From an uncultured Eubacteriales bacterium (lineage in GTDB: Bacteria; Bacillota; Clostridia; Christensenellales; Aristaeellaceae), in the NCBI GenBank assembly GCA_944353735.1, contig CALVPU010000253.1, forward strand, positions 1 through 6,077: 6,077 nucleotides of DNA, given 5' to 3'. A model generated the notes under the pieces. It was not told the origin of the DNA. It saw only the letters and a list, made by a program, of their open reading frames with translations, and did not search any database. A program made the translations under genes and the position numbers. Shown piece after piece: positions 5,342 through 6,077 of the stretch (positions are counted from its first letter, which is position 1; the number at the start of each line of letters is the position of its first letter).

Positions 5342-6077
5342 TCAGAGAATGGGCGAGCAGGCCACGCCTTCGCGGTCGATGTCCAGCGCGACGGCGCGCC
5401 ATTCGCAGGGCGATCCCGCGAGGGCGGACGCAATTCTGCCGGCGATCTGCGCCGTCTCGCCGGCGCGCGCGACGCCTAAGCAGGTCGAGCCCGAGCCGCT
5501 TAAGCAGAATGCGGCGCAGCCCGCTTCGCGCGCCGCGCGCTCGGCCCGGTCGAATTCGGGCAGCAGCGGGCGGCGGTAGGGCTGGTGCAGCCGGTCGTCC
5601 ATCGCCGCGGCGATCTGGGAAAAGTCGCCGGCCTCGAACGCGCGCAGCAGCACCGCCAGGTGCGAGGCGTTGAACACGGCGTCCGCAAACGGAATCTCCT
5701 TCGGCAATGCCGCGCGCATCGCCCGGGTCTCGCTCGCGTAATTCGGAATCAGCGCGATGAAGCCCACTTCGGACGAGACGTCGACCCGCGCCGTCACCGG
5801 ACGGCCGTCGCGTACCAGCGAGGCGCACATGCCGCCCAGCACCGCCGGGGCGACGTTGTCCGGGTGGCCCTCCAGTTCGTTGCACAGTTCGACCATCGCC
5901 TGCCGGCTCAGCGGGCTTCCGTGCAGCGCGTTCGCCGCCGCAACCCCGCCGGCCAGCAGCGTCGCGCTGGAGCCCAGCCCGCGCGAGACGGGCACGTCTG
6001 TGGCGATGTGCAGGCGAAAGGCCGTCTCTGCCGCGCCGATCGCCTGCTCTGCCCGGCGGAACGCCCGGACGAACAGG
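5342..6077 (-). CDS. thrB: Homoserine kinase, 5' end outside the window (partial)
   Basis: The last 244 or so residues of a GHMP-superfamily kinase; the frame stays open to the window edge. Homoserine kinase phosphorylates homoserine with ATP to O-phosphohomoserine, the step before threonine synthase, in the cytoplasm. Counting from the first visible codon, the ATP-binding motif VPVSRGLGSSA lies at 28-38, and LEGHPDNVAPAVLGG at 68-82 carries the E-G-H-P-D-N signature that separates ThrB from mevalonate and other GHMP kinases. CLSGSGSTCLGVA near the end is the C-terminal glycine-rich GHMP motif. Given the usual ~300 residues of ThrB, about 55-60 N-terminal residues are missing to the right. 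A GTG at 5995 could be mistaken for a start but sits inside the conserved ATP motif region. A hairpin after the stop and 106 bases separate it from the next gene. Its usual partners (thrC, hom) may lie to the right but are not in view. Confidence 0.92.
   Translation of the reverse strand, partial: LFVRAFRRAEQAIGAAETAFRLHIATDVPVSRGLGSSATLLAGGVAAANALHGSPLSRQAMVELCNELEGHPDNVAPAVLGGMCASLVRDGRPVTARVDVSSEVGFIALIPNYASETRAMRAALPKEIPFADAVFNASHLAVLLRAFEAGDFSQIAAAMDDRLHQPYRRPLLPEFDRAERAAREAGCAAFCLSGSGSTCLGVARAGETAQIAGRIASALAGSPCEWRAVALDIDREGVACSPIL

Noticed and set aside
5190..5885. A 231-residue minus-strand frame overlapping thrB and the start of the DUF3794/LysM gene.
   Set aside because: It is out of frame with thrB, whose motifs are unambiguous, and consists mainly of Arg, Gly and Pro.
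1..6077. Search by eye for transposases, integrases, direct repeats, CRISPR spacers, toxin-antitoxin pairs, tRNA or rRNA.
   Set aside because: None was seen. Composition and ribosome binding sites are uniform across the window, which looks like stable chromosome rather than an accessory island.

Overview
The window looks like ordinary chromosome from a GC-rich, endospore-forming member of the Bacillota, most likely a Clostridia-type anaerobe. Three things suggest this. Base composition is high-GC throughout with strong G/C at third codon positions. Nearly every gene has a strong GGGAGG/AGGAGG-type ribosome binding site 8-9 bases before its start. There is also a three-repeat DUF3794 (SPOCS) protein ending in a LysM-like domain, an architecture known from the clostridial spore-morphogenesis protein SipL. 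The exact genus cannot be told from the sequence.

Layout. Bases 1-1450 are on the plus strand. They hold the last codons of an unidentified gene (3-47), a strong hairpin (58-98), an HD-domain phosphohydrolase of the YfbR/HDDC2 type (130-705) and, overlapping it by 8 bases, a GNAT acetyltransferase with an unexplained ~80-residue N-terminal extension (698-1450). A GC-rich hairpin (1498-1534) separates this block from converging minus-strand genes.

Everything from 1559 to the end is on the minus strand. In transcription order (right to left) it holds the 3' part of homoserine kinase thrB (6077-5342, 5' end outside the window), a DUF3794/LysM sporulation-type protein (5235-3721), a 212-base structured intergenic region, a MATE-family multidrug/cation antiporter (3508-2138) and a small flavodoxin-fold protein (2092-1559). 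The MATE and flavodoxin genes are 45 bases apart and probably form one transcript from a well-formed sigma-A-type promoter at 3545-3573. A possible mother-cell (sigma-E-like) promoter lies before the DUF3794/LysM gene.

How the genes relate. No single pathway links them. thrB is threonine biosynthesis, the DUF3794/LysM protein is probably spore coat or cortex assembly, MATE plus flavodoxin is an export/redox pair, and HD plus GNAT is a translationally coupled pair of small housekeeping enzymes. I found no mobile element, CRISPR array, tRNA, rRNA or defence system. The parts most worth a second look are the intergenic region before the MATE gene, the promoter of the DUF3794/LysM gene, the diverged LysM domain and the N-terminal extension of the acetyltransferase.
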